Assembly: GCF_000876015.1 (NCBI RefSeq)
Contig: NZ_BBQM01000022.1
Coordinates: 186,001-250,000 of the forward strand
DNA length: 64,000 nt
Source: Cupriavidus basilensis
GTDB lineage: Bacteria; Pseudomonadota; Gammaproteobacteria; Burkholderiales; Burkholderiaceae
Direction of reading: 5' to 3'
In this document: positions 1 to 7,919 of the stretch, in pieces
How positions within the stretch are numbered: the first letter of the stretch is position 1
Layout of the letters: each line of letters opens with the position of its first letter
Made by a program: the position numbers and the translations under genes
Notes under the pieces: generated by a model
Seen by the model: the letters and a program-made list of their open reading frames with translations, nothing else
What the model was told of the DNA's origin: nothing
The model's database searches: none

Positions 1-2
1 AT

Positions 3-188
3 CACATCGGCGCCGGGATCTTCGGCGGCATCCTGCCGTTCGTCGCGACCTTCCTGTCCCAGTCGACCGGCAACGTCTTCGGCGGCCTGATGTATCCGGT
101 CGTCATCACCGGCGTCGTCGGCGTGATCGGCGCGGCCCTGCTTCCCAATCTCCGCGCCACCGCCATCGACCCGGATCTCGAACACTGA
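3..188 (+). CDS. C-terminal end of a probable MFS transporter (partial)
   Basis: Open from the window edge to a TGA at 186-188, giving 61 residues. The visible part has two hydrophobic stretches rich in Gly, Ile, Val and Phe (for example GGILPFVATFL and YPVVITGVVGVIGAALL) and a short polar tail ending DPDLEH. This looks like the last two membrane helices of a major facilitator superfamily permease. The nitrilase gene follows 20 bp downstream on the same strand, so the transporter may import a nitrile, amide or related acid. The family call is an inference from a short tail only. Confidence 0.5.
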   Translation, partial: HIGAGIFGGILPFVATFLSQSTGNVFGGLMYPVVITGVVGVIGAALLPNLRATAIDPDLEH

Positions 189-208
189 ACCACACACCGG
201 CAATCATC

Positions 209-1159
209 ATGAACCCATTCAAAGTGGCCGTCGTCCAGGCCGAATCGATTCCCACCGACAGCATGGCCTGCGCGGAGAAAGCCGCGCGCCTGGTGCGCGA
301 GGCCATCGGGCAGGACGCCAAGGTCATCGTCTTTCCCGAAGCCTTCCTGGGCGGCTATCCGAAAGGAAACAGCTTCGGCGCGCCGGTGGGCATGCGCACG
401 CCCGCGGGCCGCGACGCCTACGCGGCCTACCACGAACAGGCCATCGCGCTCGATGGCAAGGAAGTGGCGCTGATCGCGGAGGCGGTCGCGCACAGCGACG
501 CGTTCGTCGTGATCGGGTGCATCGAGGCGGACGGCGGCACGCTGTACTGCACCGCGCTGTTCTTCCACGGCAGCAGCGGGCTGGTCGCCAAGCACCGGAA
601 GCTGATGCCGACCGCCGGCGAGCGGCTGGTGTGGGGGTTCGGCGACGGCTCGACGATGCCCGTCGTCGACACGCCCTACGGCCGCATCGGCGCCGTCATC
701 TGCTGGGAAAACTACATGCCGATGCTGCGCATGTATATGTACGGCAAGGGCGTCGCGCTGTATTGCGCGCCGACCGCCGACGACCGCGACACCTGGCTGC
801 CGAGCATGCGGCATATCGCGCTCGAGGGCCGCTGCTATGTGCTGAGCGCCTGCCAGTACCTGCGCCGCGGCGCCTATCCCGAGGACATGGAGTGCGCGCT
901 CGGCGATGCCCCGGAAACGGTCCTGCTGCGCGGCGGCAGCGCCATCGTCGATCCGCTCGGCCAGGTCCTGGCCGGCCCCGAGTTCAACCGGGAAGCCGTG
1001 CTGTACGCCACCGTCGATCCGCGGCAGATCATCCGCGGCAAGTTCGACTTCGACGTCGCCGGGCACTATGCCCGCCCGGACGTCTTCCGCCTCGCCGTGG
1101 ATACCCGCCCGAAGGCGGCGCTCACCTGCATTTCCGGCGCGGGCGACGAGGAGGCGTGA
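209..1159 (+). CDS. Carbon-nitrogen hydrolase, nitrilase type
   Basis: A 316-residue protein of the nitrilase superfamily, which hydrolyses nitriles or amides to acids through a cysteine thioester. The catalytic triad is visible: Glu44 in FPEAFLGGYP, Lys131 in KHRKLMPT and Cys165 in ICWENYMP. The CWENYMP motif and the length are those of aliphatic/aromatic nitrilases rather than the shorter amidases or omega-amidases. It probably acts in the cytoplasm and assembles as an oligomer. It follows a transporter end by 20 bp and is separated from a flavin reductase by one base (TGA-G-GTG), so the three look like one catabolic operon. The substrate cannot be read from sequence. Confidence 0.87.
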   Translation: MNPFKVAVVQAESIPTDSMACAEKAARLVREAIGQDAKVIVFPEAFLGGYPKGNSFGAPVGMRTPAGRDAYAAYHEQAIALDGKEVALIAEAVAHSDAFVVIGCIEADGGTLYCTALFFHGSSGLVAKHRKLMPTAGERLVWGFGDGSTMPVVDTPYGRIGAVICWENYMPMLRMYMYGKGVALYCAPTADDRDTWLPSMRHIALEGRCYVLSACQYLRRGAYPEDMECALGDAPETVLLRGGSAIVDPLGQVLAGPEFNREAVLYATVDPRQIIRGKFDFDVAGHYARPDVFRLAVDTRPKAALTCISGAGDEEA

Positions 1160-1160
1160 G

Positions 1161-1769
1161 GTGGATCTGGACTTCGGATCGTTGCCCGCGCGCACGGTGT
1201 ACAACCTGCTGACCTCGGCGGTCACCCCGCGGCCCATCGCATGGGTCACGACCGTCTCGAAGGAGGGCGTCGTCAATGCCGCGCCCTACAGCTTCTTCAA
1301 CGTGATGGGGCATGAGCCGCCCACGGTCGCGCTGGGACTGCTCCGGCACCAGAGCCGCGGAACCAAGGACACGGCGGCGAACATCCTCGACACGGGGGAG
1401 TTCGTGGTGAACCTCGTGCCCGCGGCGCTTGCCGGGCCGATGAACATGACGGCCGCCGACTACCCGCCGGGCGAGGACGAGATCGCGCTTGCCGGCCTGG
1501 CGCCGCTCGCGTCGAGGGTCGTGCGTCCGCCGCGGATCGACGGCTGCCCGGTGGCGCTCGAGTGCGCCAGCCACACCAGCATCATGACCGGCCCCGGCCA
1601 GTTCGTGGTCATCGGCAGGGTGTTGTCGATGCACGTGAGGGACGACGTGCTGCTCGATCCCGCGCGGGGCTACATCGACGCGCCGGCGCTGGACCTGATC
1701 AGCCGCATGCACGGCAGCGGCTGGTATGCGCGCTCCACCGATCTGTTCCAGCTCGAGCGGCCGGGCTAG
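1161..1769 (+). CDS. Flavin reductase-like, FMN-binding split-barrel protein
   Basis: A 202-residue protein with the flavin reductase-like (DIM6/NTAB) fold: TPRPIAWVTTVSKEGVVNAAPYS near the N-terminus, split here as TPRPIAWVTT followed by NAAPYSFFNV, is the typical FMN-phosphate-binding segment. Such proteins bind FMN and either reduce it for a partner monooxygenase or act directly. The frame stays open upstream inside the nitrilase gene, but a GTG one base after the nitrilase stop gives the expected family N-terminus and suggests translational coupling. It ends 10 bp from the convergent end of glcF. The partner enzyme is not in the window. Confidence 0.8.
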   Translation: MDLDFGSLPARTVYNLLTSAVTPRPIAWVTTVSKEGVVNAAPYSFFNVMGHEPPTVALGLLRHQSRGTKDTAANILDTGEFVVNLVPAALAGPMNMTAADYPPGEDEIALAGLAPLASRVVRPPRIDGCPVALECASHTSIMTGPGQFVVIGRVLSMHVRDDVLLDPARGYIDAPALDLISRMHGSGWYARSTDLFQLERPG

Positions 1770-1779
1770 CCGCGGCCGC

Positions 1780-3030
1780 TCACCCCAGCAGCCGGTCCAC
1801 CAGTTCGATCCAGTGCTGCACCGGCGTGTCGGTGCCGCTCTGCAGGTGCGTGATGCAGCCGATGTTGGCCGACACGATGGCGTCCGGCTTCGAGGCCTGC
1901 AGGTTGGCGAGCTTGTCGTCGCGCAGGCGCTGGGACAGCGCCGGCTGCAGCACCGAGTAGGTACCGGCCGAGCCGCAGCACAGGTGGCTGTCGGCGCAGA
2001 GCTTGACCTCCACGCCCAGCGCGGTCAGCAGCGCCTCCACGCGGCCGCGGATCTGCTGGCCGTGCTGCAGGGTGCAGGGCGGGTGGTAGGCCACGCGCTG
2101 GCCGTCGCCGGCGCGCGGCGCGGCGCTGGCCATGTCCTGCAGGTTGTCGGCGAAGTCCGGCAGCAGCTCGCACAGGTCGCGCGTGAGCGCCGAGATGCGG
2201 TGCGCGCGTTCGGCGTAGCGCGCGTCGTTGCGCAGCAGGTGGCCGTATTCCTTGACCATCACGCCGCAGCCCGAGGAGGTCATCACGATGGCCTCGGCGC
2301 CGGCTTCCACCAGCGGCCACCAGGCGTCGATGTTGCGGCGCGCATTGTCGAGGCCGCCGTCGTGGTCGCCGGTGTGGTGGCGCACCGCGCCGCAGCAGCC
2401 GGCCTCGCGCGCCACCAGCAGCTGCACGCCGAGGCGGTCGAACACGCGCGCGGTGGCGGCGTTGATGTTGGGCGACATCGAAGGCTGCACGCAGCCGTCG
2501 AGCAGCACCATCTTGCGCGCGTGGGCGTTGCGCGGCCACGCGCCGGCGGCGGTCGGCTTCGGCACCTTGTTGCGCAGCGCCTGCGGCAGCAGCGGGCGCA
2601 CGCGCTGGCCCAGGCGCATGGCCGGGCCGAACAGCGCCGGGCGCGTGATGCCTTCGCGCAGGGCCCAGCGCGCGAAGCGCTCGCCGGCCGGGCGCTGCAC
2701 GCCCTGGGCCGCCAGGCGCTCGTCCACCACCTTGCGGCCGATGTCCACCAGGCGGCCGTAGCGCACGCCCGAGGGGCAGGTCGATTCGCAGTTGCGGCAG
2801 GTCAGGCAGCGGTCCAGGTGCAGGCGCGTGCTTTCGGTGACGGGCTGGCCTTCGAACACCTGCTTCATCAGGTAGATGCGCCCGCGCGGGCCGTCCAGCT
2901 CGTCGCCGAGCAACTGGTAGGTGGGGCAGGTGGCGGTGCAGAAGCCGCAGTGCACGCACTTGCCGACGATGGACTTGGCCTCTTCGCCTTCGGGCGTGCC
3001 GCGCAGGAACTCGGCCAGGGTGGTTTGCAT
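1780..3030 (-). CDS. glcF: Glycolate oxidase, iron-sulfur subunit GlcF
   Basis: A 416-residue protein. Two 4Fe-4S motifs lie near the N-terminus (Cys25, 28, 31, 35 in CVHCGFCTATCP and Cys75, 78, 81, 85 in CLTCRNCESTCP), followed by two CCG-type domains with AGCCGAVRHH and SHLCCGSAGTYS. It passes electrons from the GlcD/GlcE flavoproteins to the membrane quinone pool while glycolate is oxidised to glyoxylate. It is the last gene of the leftward operon glcD-channel-glcE-glcF, 62 bp after glcE. The start is the ATG giving MQTTLAEFLRG. Length and motifs are complete. Confidence 0.93.
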   Translation of the reverse strand: MQTTLAEFLRGTPEGEEAKSIVGKCVHCGFCTATCPTYQLLGDELDGPRGRIYLMKQVFEGQPVTESTRLHLDRCLTCRNCESTCPSGVRYGRLVDIGRKVVDERLAAQGVQRPAGERFARWALREGITRPALFGPAMRLGQRVRPLLPQALRNKVPKPTAAGAWPRNAHARKMVLLDGCVQPSMSPNINAATARVFDRLGVQLLVAREAGCCGAVRHHTGDHDGGLDNARRNIDAWWPLVEAGAEAIVMTSSGCGVMVKEYGHLLRNDARYAERAHRISALTRDLCELLPDFADNLQDMASAAPRAGDGQRVAYHPPCTLQHGQQIRGRVEALLTALGVEVKLCADSHLCCGSAGTYSVLQPALSQRLRDDKLANLQASKPDAIVSANIGCITHLQSGTDTPVQHWIELVDRLLG

Positions 3031-3092
3031 GGTGGGGGACTCTCCGGTGCCTTTGCTCGGGATGCTGGGGAATGGGTTGCCTGGCGCGCGGC

Positions 3093-4190
3093 TCAGAAGC
3101 CGGCGTACATGCGCCGCGGGTTGAAGATGCCGGCGGGGTCGAAGCTGGCCTTGAGGCGCTGGTGGATCGCCTCCAGCGGCGCGGCCAGCGGTGTGAACAC
3201 GCCGGCGGCCTTGTCGCCGTTGCGGAACAGCGTGGCGTGGCCGCCCGCGGCGGCGGCGGCCGCGCGCACGGCGGCGGCATCGGCGGCGCTGTCGGCGCCG
3301 CCCAGCCACCAGCGCTGGCCGCCGCCCCATTCGATCAACTGGCCGCCCGGCAGCGCCAGCGGCGCGGCGGTGGTGGGCACGGCGACGCGCCACAGCGCGC
3401 GGCCCGCCTGCACCGGGGCGAAGAACGGGTGCTGCTGCTCGCGCAGCGCCTGCCACAGCGCGCCGGCCTGGTCCGGCGCCACGGCCTCGCCGCCCAGGCG
3501 CTCGCGCGCGGCGCGCACCGCGGCGGCCGCGCCCGACAGGCGCAGGTGCAGCGTGCCGTCGTGCCAGGCCGAGGCGGCCACCGGCAGCGGCTGGCCGCCC
3601 CACTGGTTGAGGCGCTCGAGCGCCTCGGCCTCGCCCAGCGCGAAGCGCAGCGTGGCCTCGTCGAACGGCACCGGCAGCACCTTGAGCGAGACTTCCAGGA
3701 TCAGCCCCAGCGTGCCCAGCGAGCCGGCCATCAGGCGCGAGACGTCGTAGCCCGCCACGTTCTTCATGACCTGGCCGCCGAAGCCGAGGATGTCGCCGCG
3801 GCCGTCCATCACCTGCACGCCGAGCACGAAGTCGCGCAGCGCGCCCACGGCCTGCCGGCGCGGGCCGGACAGGCCCGCCGCGACCGCGCCGCCGAGCGTG
3901 GCGCCGGCGCCGAAATGCGGCGGCTCGAAGGCCAGCATCTGGCGGCGCTCGGCCAGCGCCGCCTCGATCTCGGCCAGCGGCGTGCCGCAGCGCGCGGTGA
4001 TCACCAGCTCGGGCGGGTCGTAGTCGACGATGCCGCTGTAGCCGCGCGTGTCGAGCACCTCGCCCTGCAATTGCTGGCCGTAGAAATCCTTGCTGCCGCC
4101 GCCGCGCAGGCGCAGCGGCGTGCGCGCGTCCGTGGCGCGCCGGATGGTGTCGCGGAAGGCGTCGAGGGTGGCTTGCTGGTCGGCTGGCAT
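3093..4190 (-). CDS. glcE: Glycolate oxidase, FAD-binding subunit GlcE
   Basis: A 365-residue FAD-binding PCMH-type protein, shorter than GlcD as expected for GlcE. Recognisable segments are LRLRGGGSKDFYG (pyrophosphate loop), FGAGATLGGAVAAGLSGPRR and GFGGQVMKNVAGYDVSRL, all characteristic of GlcE; the C-terminus has FDPAGIFNPRRMY. It forms the glycolate dehydrogenase complex with GlcD and GlcF at the inner membrane. The start chosen is the ATG at 4188-4190, which gives MPADQQATLDAF; the frame remains open far upstream without family similarity. It lies 47 bp after the ion channel gene and 62 bp before glcF. Confidence 0.92.
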   Translation of the reverse strand: MPADQQATLDAFRDTIRRATDARTPLRLRGGGSKDFYGQQLQGEVLDTRGYSGIVDYDPPELVITARCGTPLAEIEAALAERRQMLAFEPPHFGAGATLGGAVAAGLSGPRRQAVGALRDFVLGVQVMDGRGDILGFGGQVMKNVAGYDVSRLMAGSLGTLGLILEVSLKVLPVPFDEATLRFALGEAEALERLNQWGGQPLPVAASAWHDGTLHLRLSGAAAAVRAARERLGGEAVAPDQAGALWQALREQQHPFFAPVQAGRALWRVAVPTTAAPLALPGGQLIEWGGGQRWWLGGADSAADAAAVRAAAAAAGGHATLFRNGDKAAGVFTPLAAPLEAIHQRLKASFDPAGIFNPRRMYAGF

Positions 4191-4237
4191 GGGTGCTGGC
4201 TGGTTCTGGTTGTGTGGGTTTTGTGGGCGAGGGCGGG

Positions 4238-5218
4238 TCAGCCTGGCGGTGTCCTGGCGGCGGGCGCGGGTTTGCCGCCACCCGCGTTTTCGTCTTGCCT
4301 GTCGCGCTCGTCGCGCTCGTCGTGGTCTTCCCGGTACGGCGGCAGCGCGCTGCCGCAGTGCTTGCAGTAGGCCGCGTCGGGGTCGTGCCCCTCGCTCAGG
4401 CAGTGCGTGCAGGTGCGCGTGGTCAGCGGCCGCTTCAGGATGCTGGCGGCCAGCTCGGCGCCGACGATGCCGGTCGGGAAGGCGATGATGCCGTAGCCCA
4501 GCAGGATGGTCAGCGAGGTGATGAACTGCCCCAGCGGCGTCTTCGGCACCATGTCGCCGAAGCCGGTCGTGGTCAGCGTCACCACCGCCCAGTACATGCT
4601 CACCGGGATGCTGGTGAAGCCGTGCTGCGGGCCTTCCACCACGTACATCACGGTGCCCAGGATCACGGTGATGATGAACACCGTGGCAAGGAACACGAAG
4701 ATCTTGCGCCGGCTGTTGGCCAGCGCGCGGTACAGGATCTGCGCCTCCTCGAAGTACACCGTCAGCTTGAGGATCCGGAACACGCGCAGCAGCCGCAGCA
4801 GGCGCACGTCGATCAGGAAGGCCAGTTCCGGCACGAAGAAGGCCAGCCAGGTCGGGATGATCGACAGGAAGTCCACCACGCCGAAGAAGCTGAACACATA
4901 GCGCAGCGGGCGGCGCACCACCAGGATGCGCATCACGTACTCGGCCGTGAACACCAGCGTGAACAGCCACTCCGCCGCCGTGAACGCGGTGCCCAGGCGC
5001 TGGCTGACCGCCGGCAGGCTGTCGAACACCACCACCAGCACGCTGGCCACGATGCACAGCAGCAGCGCGATGTCGAACAGCCGCCCGGCGTGCGTGTCGG
5101 CCTCGAAGATGATGGTGTACCAGCGCTCGCGCCAGCCCGACTCGGGCTTGCCCAGGCGCTGGCGCACCTGCGCGGTGAGTCGCTGCTGGCCGCGCGCGGC
5201 GGCTTTGTGGCCCGCCAT
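4238..5218 (-). CDS. Six-TM voltage-gated-type potassium channel with C-terminal zinc-ribbon-like tail
   Basis: A 326-residue ion transport protein. There are six hydrophobic segments, an S4-like helix with regularly spaced arginines (RLLRLLRVFRILK), and a pore loop with the selectivity filter TTTGFGD between S5 and S6, which indicates potassium selectivity. After S6 the cytoplasmic tail carries CTHCLSEGHDPDAAYCKHCG, two CxxC pairs resembling a zinc ribbon, and then a highly charged Asp/Arg-rich end. It sits 2 bp after glcD and 47 bp before glcE, so it must be co-transcribed with the glycolate oxidase subunits. Its role there is unknown; it could balance charge during glycolate oxidation, but that is speculation. 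Confidence 0.88.
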   Translation of the reverse strand: MAGHKAAARGQQRLTAQVRQRLGKPESGWRERWYTIIFEADTHAGRLFDIALLLCIVASVLVVVFDSLPAVSQRLGTAFTAAEWLFTLVFTAEYVMRILVVRRPLRYVFSFFGVVDFLSIIPTWLAFFVPELAFLIDVRLLRLLRVFRILKLTVYFEEAQILYRALANSRRKIFVFLATVFIITVILGTVMYVVEGPQHGFTSIPVSMYWAVVTLTTTGFGDMVPKTPLGQFITSLTILLGYGIIAFPTGIVGAELAASILKRPLTTRTCTHCLSEGHDPDAAYCKHCGSALPPYREDHDERDERDRQDENAGGGKPAPAARTPPG

Positions 5219-5220
5219 GT

Positions 5221-6714
5221 TCAGAAGCGCGGCAGGTCGGGATGCGGCAGCAGGCCGCGCTTGACGTGCATGCGGCCGTATTCCGCGCAGCGTGCCAGCG
5301 TGGGGATGGCCTTGTCCGGGTTGAGCAGGCGCGCCGGGTCGAAGGCCGCCTTGACGGCGAAGAACATCTCGCGCTCCTCGGGCGAGAACTGCACGCACAT
5401 CGAGTTGAGCTTCTCCACGCCCACGCCGTGCTCGCCGGTGACGGTGCCGCCCAGCTCCACGCAGCTCTCGAGGATGTCCGAGCCGAACAGCTCGGCGCGG
5501 TGCCACTGGTCCTGGTCGGCGCCGTCGAACAGGATCAGCGGGTGCATGTTGCCGTCGCCGGCATGGAACACGTTCATGCAGCGCAGCCCGTACTTGCGCT
5601 CCATTTCCTCGATGCGCGTGAGCAGCGTGCCGATGTGCTTGCGCGGGATGGTGCCGTCCATGCAGTAGTAGTCCGGCGAGATGCGGCCGGCCGCGGGGAA
5701 GGCGTTCTTGCGCCCGCTCCAGAAGCGCAGCCGCTCCGACTCGCTCTGCGACACGGCGATGCGCGTGGCGCCCGAGGCGCGCAGCACCTCGCTCATGCGC
5801 TCGATCTCCTCGGCCACTTCCTCGGTGGTGCCGTCGGACTCGCACAGCAGGATGGCGGCGGCGTCGAGGTCGTAGCCGGCGCGCACGAATTCTTCCACGG
5901 CCGCGGTGGCGGGCTTGTCCATCATCTCCAGCCCGGCCGGGATGATGCCCGCGCCGATCACGTCGGCCACCGCGTTGCCGCCCTTGGCCACGTCGTCGAA
6001 GCTGGCCATGATGACCTGTGCCAGTTGCGGCTTGGGGATCAGCTTGACGGTCACTTCGGTGACGACCGCCAGCATGCCCTCCGAGCCGATCATCGCGGCC
6101 AGCAGGTCCAGCCCGGGCGCGTCGGGCGCCTCGGAGCCGAACTCCACCACCTCGCCGGCCATCGTGACCGCGCGCACGCGCAGCACGTTGTGCACCGTGA
6201 GGCCGTACTTGAGGCAATGCACGCCGCCCGAGTTCTCGCTGACGTTGCCGCCGATGGTGCAGGCGATCTGCGAGGACGGGTCGGGTGCGTAATAGAGGCC
6301 GTGGGGCGCGGCGGCCTCGGAGATGGCCAGGTTGCGCACGCCCGGCTGGACCACCGCCGTGCGCGCGCGCGCATCCACGCCGACGATGCGCTTGAACTTG
6401 GCCAGCGACAGCACCAGCCCGGTGGCGATCGGCATGGCGCCGCCGGACAGGCTGGTGCCCGCGCCGCGCGGCACCACCGGCACCTGCAGCGCATGGCACA
6501 GGCGCAGGATGGCGCAGACCTGTTCTTCGCTGTCGGGCAGCACCACGGCCACCGGCAACTGGCGGTAGGCGGCCAGGCCATCGCATTCGTAGGGCGCGGT
6601 GTCCTCGGGCTTCCACAACAGGGCCGCATCGGGCAGGATTTTCGCCAGGCCTTCGAGCAGCGCCGCGCGGCGGCTGTCGTCGGTGACCAGGGAGACTTCG
6701 TGCGGGGCGTTCAT
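5221..6714 (-). CDS. glcD: Glycolate oxidase, FAD-linked subunit GlcD
   Basis: A 497-residue FAD-linked oxidase. The PCMH FAD domain has VVPRGAGTSLSGGA and IACTIGGNVSENSGGVHCLK; the C-terminal FAD-oxidase domain has FHAGDGNMHPLILFD and GEHGVGVEKL. It is the catalytic subunit that oxidises glycolate (and often D-lactate) to glyoxylate. The chosen ATG gives MNAPHEVSLVTDD, with an AGGAG on the coding strand just upstream (rc of 6719-6724). It is the first gene of the operon; the ion channel follows after 2 bp. Confidence 0.93.
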   Translation of the reverse strand: MNAPHEVSLVTDDSRRAALLEGLAKILPDAALLWKPEDTAPYECDGLAAYRQLPVAVVLPDSEEQVCAILRLCHALQVPVVPRGAGTSLSGGAMPIATGLVLSLAKFKRIVGVDARARTAVVQPGVRNLAISEAAAPHGLYYAPDPSSQIACTIGGNVSENSGGVHCLKYGLTVHNVLRVRAVTMAGEVVEFGSEAPDAPGLDLLAAMIGSEGMLAVVTEVTVKLIPKPQLAQVIMASFDDVAKGGNAVADVIGAGIIPAGLEMMDKPATAAVEEFVRAGYDLDAAAILLCESDGTTEEVAEEIERMSEVLRASGATRIAVSQSESERLRFWSGRKNAFPAAGRISPDYYCMDGTIPRKHIGTLLTRIEEMERKYGLRCMNVFHAGDGNMHPLILFDGADQDQWHRAELFGSDILESCVELGGTVTGEHGVGVEKLNSMCVQFSPEEREMFFAVKAAFDPARLLNPDKAIPTLARCAEYGRMHVKRGLLPHPDLPRF

Positions 6715-7019
6715 GACAACTCCTGTAGTGGCCGCGGGCGCGGCGCGGGGCGCGAGCGGGTGGGGAGCAAGGACTATAGCGCAGCCGCGCCGCCGCGCAG
6801 CATGGCGGCGACGTGAATTCCGCATGGCAGGCCGATCAAAATCGCTCATGCCGGCGGCGCGCCGGAACCTGGCAGGGCCCGGCGCGGGCGCCGCGCGATT
6901 TCAGCTTAGCACCGGCAGCGGGCGCCGGCTGCCATGCCGGCGGCCATGTCGGTGGCCACCGCCGGCGGCTCTCCGGCGCCACATCCCGGCGCCCCGCCCC
7001 GGCATGGCCGGCTACGCCG
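6715..7019. other. Intergenic region upstream of the glc operon, with a possible promoter and a GC-rich hairpin
   Basis: No gene is visible in these 305 bp. On the minus strand a TATAGT (6778 down to 6773) could be the -10 box of glcD, about 59 bases before its start; no good -35 is seen. A short dyad CGAT-caaa-ATCG lies at 6833-6844 and might bind the nearby LysR protein. An 8-bp GC stem (GCCGGCGG at 6936-6943 with CCGCCGGC at 6959-6966), without a T tract, lies just after the LysR stop and may end its transcript. All assignments are tentative. Confidence 0.35.
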
Positions 7020-7910
7020 CTACCACTCCAGCCCCAGCAGCCAGTCGACGAAATAGCGCGCCTCGGGCTTGAGCGGCGCCTGCTCGCGCTCGACGATGTA
7101 GTAGCCGTGCGGCGAGACCGATTCGATGTCGAGCAGGCGCACCATCTGGCCCAGCGCCAGCCAGTGGCGGGCCATGCGCTGGCGCACCAGCGCCACGCCC
7201 TGGTTGGAGGCGATGGCCTCCAGCATCAGGCCGATGTCGTTGAACTGCGGGCCGGTCTGCGGCTCGGGCCAGTCCAGCCCGGCGGTCTCGAACCACGGCT
7301 TCCACGGCTCCAGCGGGCTGCGCAGCAGCACCAGGTTGTGCAGGTGCTCGGGCCGCGTGACCGAGCGGCCGTCGATGTGCTCGTAGTATTCGCGCCCGCA
7401 GGCCGGGAACACCGGCTCGACCAGCAGCCTGGTGGTCTTCAGGTCCGGGTAGCGGCCGGTGCCGTAGCGGATCTCCACGTCGGTGTCCTCGGCCTTCACG
7501 TCGAGGAACGGGATGGCCAGGTGCAGCTCGGTGTCGATGTGCGGGTACAGCGCGGTGAACTCGGGCAGGCGCGGCACCAGGTGCTGGCGGCCGAAGGTGG
7601 GCGGGATCGCCACGCGCAGGCGCGTGCGCTGCTTGTTGTACTCGGGCCGCGCCAGCTCGTTGAGGGACTTGAGCGCGTCCTGCACGTTGCGCAGGTAGCG
7701 CGTGCCGGCGGCGGTCAGCCGCAGCGCGGCGTTGGAGCGCACGAACAGGTCCTCGCCCCACAGCTCCTCGAGGTTCTTGATGCGGTGCGACACGGCGCTG
7801 GGCGTGACCGACAGCTCCTCCGCCGCGCGCGCGAAGCTGCCCAGGCGGGCGGCGGCCTCGAACGCGATCAGCAGGTGCAGCGGCGGGACGCGGTTGAACA
7901 CGGCGGCCAT
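7020..7910 (-). CDS. LysR-family transcriptional regulator (GcvA-like)
   Basis: A 296-residue regulator. The N-terminal winged helix-turn-helix spans about residues 5-65 (LHLLIAFEAAARLGSFARAA, then SVTPSAVSHRIKNLEE), followed by a periplasmic-binding-like effector domain. The N-terminal wording PLHLLIAFEAAARLGS is that of the GcvA/AmpR-like subgroup. It lies 9 bp downstream of the FAD-linked oxidase gene and 305 bp upstream of glcD, all on the same strand. It probably controls one or both of these 2-hydroxyacid oxidation units; this is inferred from position only. Confidence 0.87.
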   Translation of the reverse strand: MAAVFNRVPPLHLLIAFEAAARLGSFARAAEELSVTPSAVSHRIKNLEELWGEDLFVRSNAALRLTAAGTRYLRNVQDALKSLNELARPEYNKQRTRLRVAIPPTFGRQHLVPRLPEFTALYPHIDTELHLAIPFLDVKAEDTDVEIRYGTGRYPDLKTTRLLVEPVFPACGREYYEHIDGRSVTRPEHLHNLVLLRSPLEPWKPWFETAGLDWPEPQTGPQFNDIGLMLEAIASNQGVALVRQRMARHWLALGQMVRLLDIESVSPHGYYIVEREQAPLKPEARYFVDWLLGLEW

Positions 7911-7919
7911 GCGCGGCCC

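Noticed and set aside
1726..3750. Very long open frames opposite glcF, glcE and many other genes
   Set aside because: They are antisense or shifted shadows of genes with clear motifs, rich in Arg, Ala, His and Gln, and without domain signatures.
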